From positions 1-34,675 of the forward strand of contig QZIJ01000083.1 of assembly GCA_003598975.1 (NCBI GenBank): a stretch of 34,675 nucleotides of DNA, written 5' to 3'. Shown in pieces: positions 1 to 6,798 of the stretch; within the stretch, counting starts at the first letter, position 1; each line of letters starts with the position of its first letter. The notes under the pieces were generated by a model. That model was not told the origin of the DNA and searched no databases. It worked only from the letters and a program-made list of their open reading frames with translations. Made by a program: the position numbers and the translations under genes. The DNA comes from Anaerolineaceae bacterium (GTDB lineage: Bacteria; Chloroflexota; Anaerolineae; Anaerolineales; Villigracilaceae).

Positions 1-1
1 T

Positions 2-610
2 GATTTGAAGAAACTCACGGACAGCAAAGACCTGCCCGCCGAGGGACGCCCCTACGTGATGAATGCCTGGCTGGGTGAGAGCGTGGTATTGCGCGGCGGG
101 ACGGGAACGGTCTATTTGCTGCGTGTGGGTGACGGTTTGGTGAAGCCGCTGTTCGAGACAACCTTGACAAAGGCGTCGTTTGTCGAATCACCCGATGGCA
201 CATTGCTGGCGCATGTGGATTACGATTCCAACAACCACAAGCAAACGCTGAAGATCATCACCCCCGATGGAAAGACCCTGAGGGACCTGGCGACATTTGC
301 CAGTGGCTCTGTGATGGGGCTGGTCTGGTCGCTTGATGGCGCACAACTTGGTTTCATCCATACCACCGAAAGCGCCTCCACCGTTTATGTGATTGACAGT
401 GACGGGCGCAATCTGCGGCAGGTTTACATTAGCGCCACGGACATTCACTTTGTCTTTTCTCCCGCTGGCGATTACCTGCTCATCCAGACCATTGACGGGA
501 CGGGTGAACATTTGTATGCCATCCATCTCGAAACGTTCAAACCGAATCTGGTGCAAGTGCCTGGGATTCCGCTCAATGAGTCGTGGATGTGGCCGACGTG
601 GACAAAGTAA
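2..610 (+). CDS. TolB-like beta-propeller protein, C-terminal part (5' truncated by window)
   Basis: The frame is open to the left edge of the window, so the start is most likely outside; the TTG at 5 is only an internal candidate. The visible 200 residues carry repeated blades of the PD40/TolB type: SPDGTLLA near residue 63, SLDGAQLGF near 109 and SPAGDYLL near 151. Proteins of this kind form beta-propellers, often secreted or periplasmic, and usually bind partners rather than catalyse. No catalytic residue can be named. It ends just before a bidirectional hairpin and converges on the permease gene. A second, complete propeller lipoprotein lies at 20589-21578. Family call is fairly sure; function is unknown. 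Confidence 0.7.
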   Translation, partial: DLKKLTDSKDLPAEGRPYVMNAWLGESVVLRGGTGTVYLLRVGDGLVKPLFETTLTKASFVESPDGTLLAHVDYDSNNHKQTLKIITPDGKTLRDLATFASGSVMGLVWSLDGAQLGFIHTTESASTVYVIDSDGRNLRQVYISATDIHFVFSPAGDYLLIQTIDGTGEHLYAIHLETFKPNLVQVPGIPLNESWMWPTWTK

Positions 611-613
611 TAA

Positions 614-649
614 AAAGTGCGGGCTGTCGTGAATGCCAGTCCGCACTTT
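614..649. terminator. Bidirectional hairpin terminator between convergent genes
   Basis: A 13-bp stem (614-626 with 637-649, one G-T wobble) with a 10-base loop is flanked by A-rich sequence on the left and TTTT at 652-655 on the right. It sits between the stop codons of two convergent genes, so it can end transcripts from both sides. Confidence 0.75.
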
Positions 650-653
650 CGTT

Positions 654-2621
654 TTAATGCTCCTCTTTTTCCCGATGCACATGATACGGCACGTTGATGA
701 TGACAATGCCTTCCTGCCGTTTCAACTGGCTATGCAGGAGTTCTGCCGTATTCGTGTGCAACGCATCGGTCAAACGGTTATTGGAAACAAATTCAGGCAC
801 AACAATGGTGATGATCTCGCCTGGCTGGCGTTGTTGCATAATCTCCGCGATGTATTCCAATAACGGTTCCAGGAAGAGACGATAGGGAGAATTCAGCATC
901 ACCATCCGCACGCCCTCGCCCCACGACATCCATTTCTGGCGGACCTTCTCTGCCTCGGCTGGTTCGATGACAATATGTACCGCAGTCACGTCATTGGATA
1001 ACTCGCGCGCATAGCGGAGCGCCGCCAGTGTTCCCTGATGCACACCGCTGATGGGCATGATGACGCGGTGACGAAGCGTATGCGGGGGAACAGTTCCAAA
1101 ATTGTCGAGCGAGAGTTTTTTGGCGAGGGTTTTATAATGGCGATGAATTGCAAAAAATATCGCAACTAGAATTGGGATTAGGATCAAAATGACCCATGCA
1201 CCATCCCGAAATTTTGTTATGGCAAAAACTACCATTACTATTGCCGTGCATGTTGCTCCAAAGCCGTTGACAATCATTTTGAACTGCCAGCCCTCCTCAT
1301 GCTGCAAAGTGGAACCAGCTTCGATAACTTTCTCTCCAGGTTTCAAGTGACCACCCTTCCACCAACGTCTTGCCATGCCAGCCTGCGAAAGTGTGAAGGA
1401 AAGAAATACACCAATTGCATAAAGAGGAATCAAACGCGTGACACTTGCCTGAAATAGGACGATTAGAAGGGAGGAGATTACGGCAAGAGCAACAATGCCG
1501 CGTGAGTAAACCAGACGGCTTCCACGATAGGTGAGTTGACGGGGGAGAAATCCATCACCCGCATGAAGTGCGCCCAGGCGGGGGAAATCTGCAAAGGCTG
1601 TATTCGCGGCCATGATGAGGATCACCGTGGTTGCGCCAATTACCATCAAGTATAAGACCCCTCGGCCTTCAAAAACCGTGCGCGCCAGTTGAGAAATAAC
1701 AGTTTCTTCTTCAGATGGGATGGCGCCAATATGACCGGCCAAATAGGATATGCCAAGAAAGAAGGAACTGAGGATAACAGCCATCCATATTAGTGTGATA
1801 CCCGCGTTTCGGCTACGCGGTTCTTTAAATGCAGTGATACCGTTTGAAATCGCTTCAATTCCTGTTAACGCTGCTGTACCACTCGAAAAAGCATGCAGGA
1901 GTAAAAATGGTGTGACTATCGCCAGAGGCTCGGCAAGTTCAATGTGAGGAGGATTCACTACTACTCCCAGCCCTCCAGATAGCTGCCGCACCAATCCGAT
2001 GCCAACCACCAGTAACATCATGAGGACAAAAAAGTACGTAGGGATGGCAAACGCTGTGCCAGATTCTTTTACGCCGCGTAGATTTATCAGCATGATGAAT
2101 AACACTGCAATGACACTAATCCAGACGCGGTATGGGAACAGGGATGGATACGCAGAAACCATCTGTGCCACACCGGATGAAACCGATACTGCCACGGTCA
2201 GGATGTAATCTGTCAGCAAAGCCGCACCTGCGGTTTGTGCAGGCAGTTCTCCCAAATTGTCACGGGCCACAATATAAGCGCCACCACCACCTGGATAGGC
2301 GTGAATGGTTTGTTCGTACGATATGGCCACGATTGCGAGCAGGAAAACAATGGCAATCGAAATTGGGAAGACGTTCTGGAGCGCAACGCTTGCTCCCGCG
2401 GCAATCAAGATGGCTAGAATTTCTTGGGACGCATAAGCGGTGGATGACAGCGCGTCGGATGCAAACACTGCGAGACCGATAAACTTCCCAATGGTCTGGT
2501 GCGGCGCGTCGGCGGTGGATAGCGGACGACCGATCAGCCATGAACTTAACGTCTGCGGCGGTTCATAATCGGTGGTTCGTTCGATGATGGAGGTCGGTGT
2601 GTGTGATTCGGGAGTGATCAT
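654..2621 (-). CDS. KimA-type (YdaO-like) APC-superfamily potassium permease
   Basis: 655 residues, with about 12 hydrophobic segments followed by a soluble C-terminal domain of about 130 residues. Closest resemblance recalled is to Bacillus subtilis KimA: ASDALSSTAYASQ near residue 53, AYPGGGGAYIV near 108, LTDYILTVAVSVSSG near 137, and the end GIVIINVPYHV. KimA is a proton-coupled high-affinity K+ importer whose cytosolic USP-like domain binds c-di-AMP and is inhibited by it; transfer of this role here is inference. The start is 24 bases after a gene for a USP-like membrane protein, so the two are probably co-transcribed. A broader APC amino-acid permease role remains possible, but the KimA-like residues and C-terminal domain argue against it. 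The nearby Kdp and CdaA genes fit a potassium role. Confidence 0.82.
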   Translation of the reverse strand: MITPESHTPTSIIERTTDYEPPQTLSSWLIGRPLSTADAPHQTIGKFIGLAVFASDALSSTAYASQEILAILIAAGASVALQNVFPISIAIVFLLAIVAISYEQTIHAYPGGGGAYIVARDNLGELPAQTAGAALLTDYILTVAVSVSSGVAQMVSAYPSLFPYRVWISVIAVLFIMLINLRGVKESGTAFAIPTYFFVLMMLLVVGIGLVRQLSGGLGVVVNPPHIELAEPLAIVTPFLLLHAFSSGTAALTGIEAISNGITAFKEPRSRNAGITLIWMAVILSSFFLGISYLAGHIGAIPSEEETVISQLARTVFEGRGVLYLMVIGATTVILIMAANTAFADFPRLGALHAGDGFLPRQLTYRGSRLVYSRGIVALAVISSLLIVLFQASVTRLIPLYAIGVFLSFTLSQAGMARRWWKGGHLKPGEKVIEAGSTLQHEEGWQFKMIVNGFGATCTAIVMVVFAITKFRDGAWVILILIPILVAIFFAIHRHYKTLAKKLSLDNFGTVPPHTLRHRVIMPISGVHQGTLAALRYARELSNDVTAVHIVIEPAEAEKVRQKWMSWGEGVRMVMLNSPYRLFLEPLLEYIAEIMQQRQPGEIITIVVPEFVSNNRLTDALHTNTAELLHSQLKRQEGIVIINVPYHVHREKEEH

Positions 2622-2645
2622 TTTCTTGTAACTTGATTCCGTAAA

Positions 2646-3284
2646 TTATCCAAACAGGCTGTTCCAAAATAGAAGCAGCGCGGCTTCGAAAATAATGGAG
2701 ATTAACAGCAGGGTCATCTGCGCCCAGTCGTGCGTGCCAGGCTGGATGCGAATTTGCAGCAGGAAGAATCCGAGGATGATTGCCAGCGAACCCGTCCAGG
2801 CCAGCGTTTGTTTGAACCAATGGGGGCCTGATCGTTCCTGCGGGGTGAGACCCGAAAGGATGGTGACAGGCACGTTCAGGCTCGATTCCAGTATCTGGTC
2901 GAGTGGCATGCGCGATGGGCCCGCGTACTGTTCCGAGAAACAGACGATTGTGTCGCTGTTCTTCAAATCGGATTTGATGGCGGTCACCCAATCCGTCCCC
3001 AATTCAGTGCGGACTTCGGCAGGGACGTTGCCGCTCTGCGCGAGCGCGGACAGTGTCACCAATTGCCGCCGCAGGCTGGGTTCATCCACCGCGTCTTTGC
3101 ATAGACCGAGGAACTGCACGCGGCTTCCGAGGGCATTCGCCAACTCCCAGATTCTGTGGATGGCGGGCGTGTAGTCCGATACAGCGTCAGGGACGAGAAC
3201 GATCAGACGGCGGTCAGGCGGGGGGTCCGTGTGAGAAGCGATGGGGTACGTCAAGAAAGGAGGACGGGAGTCAAGTTTTGTCAT
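2646..3284 (-). CDS. USP-like domain protein with two C-terminal membrane segments
   Basis: 212 residues. The N-terminal 145 residues look like a universal stress protein/Rossmann fold: LIVLVPDAV near residue 27, alternating strands and helices, then LNVPVTIL near 136. Two hydrophobic segments follow at about 162-178 and 187-210. The start is well supported by GAGGTGAT directly before the ATG on the minus strand. A weak promoter-like pair can be seen upstream (TTGGTC at 3344-3349, TTATAC at 3320-3325). It precedes the KimA-like gene by 24 bases, so it may be an accessory or regulatory subunit of that transporter; this is inference from position only. I do not recognise a named family. Confidence 0.6.
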   Translation of the reverse strand: MTKLDSRPPFLTYPIASHTDPPPDRRLIVLVPDAVSDYTPAIHRIWELANALGSRVQFLGLCKDAVDEPSLRRQLVTLSALAQSGNVPAEVRTELGTDWVTAIKSDLKNSDTIVCFSEQYAGPSRMPLDQILESSLNVPVTILSGLTPQERSGPHWFKQTLAWTGSLAIILGFFLLQIRIQPGTHDWAQMTLLLISIIFEAALLLFWNSLFG

Positions 3285-3362
3285 ATCACCTCGCAGACGG
3301 TAGTGATGGTAACTATCTCGTATAAGACGGTGACAAAGAATTTGACCAATCCCATAAAAAAC

Positions 3363-3391
3363 AAATAAAAAACACCCTTTTGCAAGGGCGT
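3363..3391 (-). terminator. Intrinsic terminator of the HK-RR operon
   Basis: Read on the minus strand, an 8-bp stem (3384-3391 with 3372-3379, one G-U pair) with a 4-base loop is followed by a run of six T and further T-rich sequence (3371 down to 3363). It lies downstream of the response regulator gene and before the USP-like gene, separating the two operons. Confidence 0.75.
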
Positions 3392-3408
3392 TGTAAGGAT
3401 TACGCTCG

Positions 3409-3533
3409 CGTCATTGCGATGAAGCCGATGGTCGAGCAGCGTTCTCTGCATACCGAGACCAAGGCTAACGAAGCAATTCCCAACATTATAAGGAGATTGC
3501 TTCAGGTGGAAAAGCGACACCCTCGCAGTGACG
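3409..3533. repeat. Palindromic interspersed element, copy 1 (about 125 bp)
   Basis: Near-perfect terminal inverted repeats CGTCATTGCGA (3409-3419) and TCGCAGTGACG (3523-3533) enclose an inner inverted pair GAAGCAAT (3470-3477) and ATTGCTTC (3496-3503). The same layout recurs at 23009-23094. It fills the gap between a response regulator stop codon and its terminator. No coding potential is seen. Confidence 0.7.
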
Positions 3534-3538
3534 GAAAA

Positions 3539-4234
3539 TCACTCATCCGCGATAAAGCGATACCCAATTCCTGGCTCGGTGAGGATGATCTGTGGATTTT
3601 CGGGGTCTATCTCGATTTTCTTGCGGAGTTGCCGCATATAGACTCGCAAGTATTCGGTGTGGTCGGCATCAGCAGGGCCCCAAACATTCGTGAGGATGCT
3701 TTGATGGGTAAGCACGCGTCTGTGGTTGGAGGCAAGATAAGCCAGCAACTTATATTCGGTGCCCGTCAATTTGATTTCTTCCTCGCCGCGTTTGATGATA
3801 TGCCATGCGAGGTCGATCGTGATTTGCCCCGCCTTTACCACTTTGCTTTGCGCGCCCGTCCTGCTTGCGGAGTGACGCAGGGCCACGCGCACGCGCGCAA
3901 GAAGTTCCTCGATACCAAAGGGTTTGGTCAGGTAATCGTCCGCACCCTTGTCAAGCGCGGCGACCTTGTCGCGTTCGCTGTCGCGCACAGATAGGATGAT
4001 GATGGGGATTTGCGTCCACTCGCGCAGGCGCATGCAGACCTCCACGCCGTCCATGTCGGGCAGGCCCAGGTCGAGAATCACGATGTCGGGTTCGCTCGAA
4101 GCGGCGAGGGTGAGTCCATCCTCGCCGCGGCTGGCCGTCGAAACACGGAATCCCTTTTCGGTCAGAATGGTGCGGATCGCCCGCTGGATTTGTAATTCAT
4201 CGTCAATGACGAGGATATGCGGCGCGTTGGTCAT
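3539..4234 (-). CDS. KdpE-like OmpR-family response regulator (second pair)
   Basis: 231 residues from the ATG at 4234, which overlaps the kinase stop codon as ATGA; a longer frame reaching 4282 lies inside the kinase gene and is not the likely start. The receiver domain (1-120) shows the acidic pair D11-D12, phosphate acceptor D55 in ILDLGLPD, the switch residue in IIILSVRD and K in LTKPFG. The winged-helix DNA-binding domain (about 130-230) shows LTGTEYKLLAYL and LRVYMRQLRKKIE, ending in TEPGIGYRF. It closely resembles the KdpE at 6799-7485. It is co-transcribed with the kinase upstream. Its targets are unknown; the KimA-like operon directly downstream is an obvious candidate. Confidence 0.88.
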   Translation of the reverse strand: MTNAPHILVIDDELQIQRAIRTILTEKGFRVSTASRGEDGLTLAASSEPDIVILDLGLPDMDGVEVCMRLREWTQIPIIILSVRDSERDKVAALDKGADDYLTKPFGIEELLARVRVALRHSASRTGAQSKVVKAGQITIDLAWHIIKRGEEEIKLTGTEYKLLAYLASNHRRVLTHQSILTNVWGPADADHTEYLRVYMRQLRKKIEIDPENPQIILTEPGIGYRFIADE

Positions 4235-5700
4235 TCGTCCTCCGTATCCATTGGCAGTCGCGGCGGTAATGCTCCATCCCAAACCAATGGCAGGGTGAAA
4301 TGGAAGGCCAGCCCGTCAGACAGGTTCTCTGCCCAAATGCGCCCGCCGTGCGCTTCGATAATTCCCTTGCAGATCGAAAGCCCCAGCCCTGTCCCCGTCA
4401 CGCGGTCTGCGGCGGTGACGCGGAAAAATTTATCGAAGATGCGTTCCAGATGTTCCTGCGGAACCTGCGGTCCCTGATTGCTGACCAGCACGTGAATCGA
4501 TTCGCCTTCTACAAAGGCATGCAGGTGGATGACGGTTTTTTCTGGTGCGTATTTCACACTGTTGCTCACCAGATTAGTAAAAACCTGCTCCATTTGCACA
4601 AAGTCCACAGGCGCGAGCGGCAGGTCTTCAGGCACATCCACTGCAAGTTGATGTTCGCCCGCGAGATGCTTCATGCGTGCCAGCACGCTTTCCACGATCT
4701 CGAGCAGGATGTTCCACTCGCGCTTGGGTTTGAGTGCGCCCGATTCGATGCGCGACATATCGAGCAGGTTGCCAACCAGCAGGTTCAGATGATCGGCTTC
4801 GTCGTCAATCGCGGCAACCAGTTCCGTGCGCGCGGGCGAATCCCAGCCCACCTCTTTCCCGCGCAGACTGGATGCGGCGGCCTTGATAGTCGAGAGAGGA
4901 GTTCGAAGTTCGTGCGACACCGACGATAGGATGGCGGTCTTCAATCGATCGCTCTCTTCGAGGACTTTTGCGCGGGACTCGGCCTCCGCGAGACGCGCCC
5001 GTTCGAGCGCCAATGCCCCCTGACTGGCGAAGGTCTGCAACAAACGCTTCTCATTGGACGAGATGGCCGGGGACGCTCTCCACAGCCGAATCTCCCCCAG
5101 AACCCCGCGCGCTGCCTCGATGGTGACAGTCAATTCTGGCGAACGGGCTGGAGGCGCGCTTTCGGGCAAATGAAATGAAAAGGCTCTTCCGCCTGAGATG
5201 TTTATTTCCACATATTCGCCCTGCGAGACGGCCTGCACCTGCCTGGCAAGGATTTCGGCAATCGCATGTTCATTGTGAAGCCCTGCCAGCGCCATGCTGA
5301 TTTCGTAAAGTTGGGTGGCTTCACGCTCGCGCGCCGTTGCCACAGCGAGACCTGCCTGCATCCGTCCCACCAACTGGCTGATGACCACTGCCACGATCAG
5401 GAACACAATCAGAATGACCACGTCCGTGGGGCGATGAACGGTGAACGTGTAATAGGGCTTGAGGAAGAAGTAATTGAACGTGAGAAAGGTGACCGCCGCG
5501 CTGGTGATGCCAGGTCCCAGCCCCCAAAAGGCGGTGATAATTCCCAGTGGCAGAAGATATAGGAGCGCGATGAGCGTTGTTTCCAGAATATCCCGCAGGA
5601 TGAAAAAGACAACCGTGATCAACGTGATCAAAGCAAAGGCCGCGAGATAATGCCAGAAACGAGAGAGGAGGGATGGGATTCGCATACCTGCGAAGTCCAT
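4231..5700 (-). CDS. KdpD-like sensor histidine kinase lacking the N-terminal KdpD/USP domains
   Basis: 489 residues. It starts with three or four membrane segments of the KdpD type (about 15-112, including FNYFFLKPYYTFTV like KdpD), then a GAF-like linker (about 125-240), the phospho-acceptor H263 in SVSHELRTPL, and an ATPase domain with NLVSNSVKYAP, FDKFFRV and GTGLGLS. It therefore matches the C-terminal half of KdpD without the Walker-ATPase and USP domains. It overlaps its regulator by ATGA. The start is uncertain: the first ATG (5700) lies within a TATAAT box, and M6 (codon 5683-5685) may be the true start. Signal sensed is unknown; a role in K+ or turgor sensing is inferred from similarity. 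Confidence 0.87.
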   Translation of the reverse strand: MDFAGMRIPSLLSRFWHYLAAFALITLITVVFFILRDILETTLIALLYLLPLGIITAFWGLGPGITSAAVTFLTFNYFFLKPYYTFTVHRPTDVVILIVFLIVAVVISQLVGRMQAGLAVATAREREATQLYEISMALAGLHNEHAIAEILARQVQAVSQGEYVEINISGGRAFSFHLPESAPPARSPELTVTIEAARGVLGEIRLWRASPAISSNEKRLLQTFASQGALALERARLAEAESRAKVLEESDRLKTAILSSVSHELRTPLSTIKAAASSLRGKEVGWDSPARTELVAAIDDEADHLNLLVGNLLDMSRIESGALKPKREWNILLEIVESVLARMKHLAGEHQLAVDVPEDLPLAPVDFVQMEQVFTNLVSNSVKYAPEKTVIHLHAFVEGESIHVLVSNQGPQVPQEHLERIFDKFFRVTAADRVTGTGLGLSICKGIIEAHGGRIWAENLSDGLAFHFTLPLVWDGALPPRLPMDTEDE

Positions 5701-5704
5701 TATA
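5679..5704 (-). promoter_or_regulatory. Possible -10 box and small palindrome at the kinase start
   Basis: On the minus strand TATAAT (5704-5699) overlaps the first ATG of the kinase gene and is followed at once by TTCGCA-4-TGCGAA (5694-5679). The same arrangement is preserved in the decayed copy at 6716-6747. No good -35 hexamer is visible. If this is a working promoter the mRNA would begin just before M6. Confidence 0.35.
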
Positions 5705-5747
5705 CCTTTAGAGGGTTAAGCCTGATTCCCAGCATCTTGACCGTCTT

Positions 5748-5820
5748 CTATACTTTCAATCGATACCCCACACCTGGTTCCGTGATCAGATAGTGTTGCC
5801 GACGTGGGTTCGATGATAAG
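5748..5820 (-). pseudogene. C-terminal remnant of a third KdpE-like response regulator
   Basis: Read on the minus strand from 5819 down to the TAG at 5748, the sequence encodes SNPRRQHYLITEPGVGYRLK, matching the last 20 or so residues of the two intact regulators in this window (HYITTESGVGYRLK and QIILTEPGIGYRF). No start or receiver domain is present: the fragment ends upstream at a hairpin (5818-5850). It lies 47 bases before the next kinase gene, the position expected for the end of a preceding HK-RR unit. Confidence 0.75.
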
Positions 5821-5850
5821 AGACAGTCACTTCCAAAGTGACTGTCTCTT
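5818..5850. repeat. Perfect 15-bp hairpin
   Basis: Two exact 15-base arms (5818-5832, 5836-5850) are separated by CCA. TTTT follows on the plus strand at 5853-5856. It marks the edge of the response regulator remnant. It could act as a plus-strand terminator, but no upstream plus-strand gene needs one, so its role is unclear. Confidence 0.7.
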
Positions 5851-5876
5851 ACTTTTATATTAGTATCAATGGACTA

Positions 5877-5905
5877 TTGGCAGTCGGGACATCTCTTTGT
5901 ATAGT
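5877..5905 (+). promoter_or_regulatory. Sigma-70-type promoter for the HU-like gene
   Basis: TTGGCA (5877-5882) and TATAGT (5900-5905) are separated by exactly 17 bases. Transcription would start near 5912 and leave a leader of about 118 bases before the strong AGGAGGT ribosome site at 6016-6022. Confidence 0.5.
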
Positions 5906-6029
5906 TGGCGCAATCGTGGGGGAAATCCCGTTCGAAACAACCATTCCCCAACCACAATCAATCTTTCTTGGATTTTCCCGACAGGCAGGGAAATCAACAA
6001 CCATCGTCAAAAATCAGGAGGTATGTACC

Positions 6030-6428
6030 ATGGCTAAGAAAATCCAGGCGTGGGCCACCTATGGCCCGAAGATTCAACTCGGCAAAGCGATGAGCTCGGA
6101 GGAGATCATCGAGAACATCATTGCCGCCACCAACCAGAGCAGGGGATCGGTGCTGGCAGTGCTGGCCGAACTGGATGTGCAGACTGAGGCAGGTCTGAAG
6201 GCGGGGCGCATTGTCCAGATGCCGAATGGGACGCACTACGAACCCATCGGCAAGAAGGACGGCTCCATCAATATCGGCGTGCGGGTGAACCCCGACCTCG
6301 ACAAGAAGGTGAACGCGGGTTTCCGCGGGACGTGGCTGAACTCGGAGAACGTGAACAAGACCGAGGCCGAGATCGTTGCCCTGTGGAATGAAGACCATCC
6401 CGAAGATTTGATTCCCACGGAAGACTAA
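6030..6428 (+). CDS. HU-like DNA-binding domain protein
   Basis: 132 residues. The start at 6030 is fixed by a textbook AGGAGGT seven bases upstream; the frame extends further back but without homology. The pattern SSEEIIENIIAATNQSRGSV followed by VLAELDVQTEAGLKAGRIVQ resembles the HU/IHF-related fold seen in Bacteroidetes-type HU-like proteins (N-terminal helices, then a strand with G-R-V-Q). The C-terminal third (PDLDKKVNAGFRG...WNEDHPED) has no function I can name. Predicted cytoplasmic; may bind DNA as a small architectural protein. It is the only plus-strand gene within 654-19918 and sits inside the remains of a lost HK-RR pair. Family assignment is moderate. Confidence 0.65.
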   Translation: MAKKIQAWATYGPKIQLGKAMSSEEIIENIIAATNQSRGSVLAVLAELDVQTEAGLKAGRIVQMPNGTHYEPIGKKDGSINIGVRVNPDLDKKVNAGFRGTWLNSENVNKTEAEIVALWNEDHPEDLIPTED

Positions 6429-6461
6429 CGAACTCCTTCATCCCTGCCTGCTTGTGAAAAT

Positions 6462-6493
6462 AGGGACGGCCTGGCTAATGCCAAGCCGTCCCT
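6462..6493 (+). terminator. Stem-loop after the HU-like gene
   Basis: A 14-bp stem with one mismatch (6462-6475 with 6480-6493) and loop TAAT lies 33 bases after the stop codon. The following sequence is TCGTGTAGTC, not a clean T run, so it may be a weak or factor-assisted terminator. Confidence 0.5.
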
Positions 6494-6521
6494 TCGTGTA
6501 GTCTTTGCTTTTCAAAGCCCC

Positions 6522-6622
6522 AGGTTTGTTGGCTTAATCGAAAAGTTTCTTATTGAAACAAAAAAGTTTCTTACTGAAACTTGAAAGTTTGTTGGCTTAA
6601 CGGAAAGGTTTCTTATTGAAAC
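6522..6622. repeat. Three GTTTC-N5-GAAAC hairpin repeats
   Basis: Two 38-base direct copies (6522-6559 and 6585-6622, about 4 differences) both begin GTTTGTTGGCTTAA-like and end TTTCTTATTGAAAC. A third, half-length copy (6561-6580) lies between. Each copy ends in a small hairpin GTTTC-TTATT/TTACT-GAAAC whose flanks change in compensating fashion (AAGTTTC/GAAACTT, AGGTTTC/GAAACCT). The gap between HU-like gene and kdpE (6429-6798) otherwise holds a stem-loop and a kinase remnant. Confidence 0.75.
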
Positions 6623-6698
6623 CTGCGGGAAGGGTGAAAATGTTACTTTGATGGGTGGTTGAGGGGCATGATGACAAGAAGGCAGGCGCTATCGAAGT

Positions 6699-6743
6699 GC
6701 GAGAGATAATTCCAGATGGGCTTCGCAGGCCTGCGAAGCCCAT
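6699..6743 (-). pseudogene. N-terminal remnant of a KdpD-like kinase
   Basis: Read on the minus strand from 6743, the frame gives MGFAGLRSPSGIISR, matching MDFAGMRIPSLLSR at the start of the intact kinase (5700). The preceding bases also match: CTCAAAAGCTATA here and CTCTAAAGGTATA there, so TATAAT overlaps the ATG in both. Similarity fades after about 15 codons and no kinase domain follows. Together with 5748-5820 it marks the two ends of a lost HK-RR unit. Confidence 0.6.
6716..6743. repeat. 28-bp perfect palindrome
   Basis: Exact two-fold symmetry with no loop, centred between 6729 and 6730 (core TTCGCAGGCCTGCGAA). It coincides with the kinase N-terminal remnant; the intact kinase start has the weaker form TTCGCA-GGTA-TGCGAA. 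It could be an operator or a hairpin ending kdp transcripts. Confidence 0.75.
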
Positions 6744-6798
6744 TATAGCTTTTGAGAAAAACTGCTTCAAGCGGCAGGCATATTCCTTTGCGCTACAT

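Noticed and set aside
3285..3538. c-di-AMP (ydaO-type) riboswitch before the KimA operon
   Set aside because: B. subtilis kimA has one, so I looked here and before the kdp operon, but recognised none of the conserved segments by eye; the space holds a terminator and a palindromic element. A covariance-model search would settle it.
3380..3994. 204-codon plus-strand frame
   Set aside because: It covers the palindromic element and the antisense of a well-supported response regulator; no ribosome site or recognisable domain.
5818..5850. Perfect hairpin as terminator of the kinase operon
   Set aside because: It lies upstream of the kinase on its strand, and no plus-strand gene before it needs a terminator; it is kept as a structural repeat only.
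6522..6622. CRISPR array
   Set aside because: The ATTGAAAC ends look CRISPR-like, but there are only two full copies, the space between them holds a partial copy, and no cas genes are visible.
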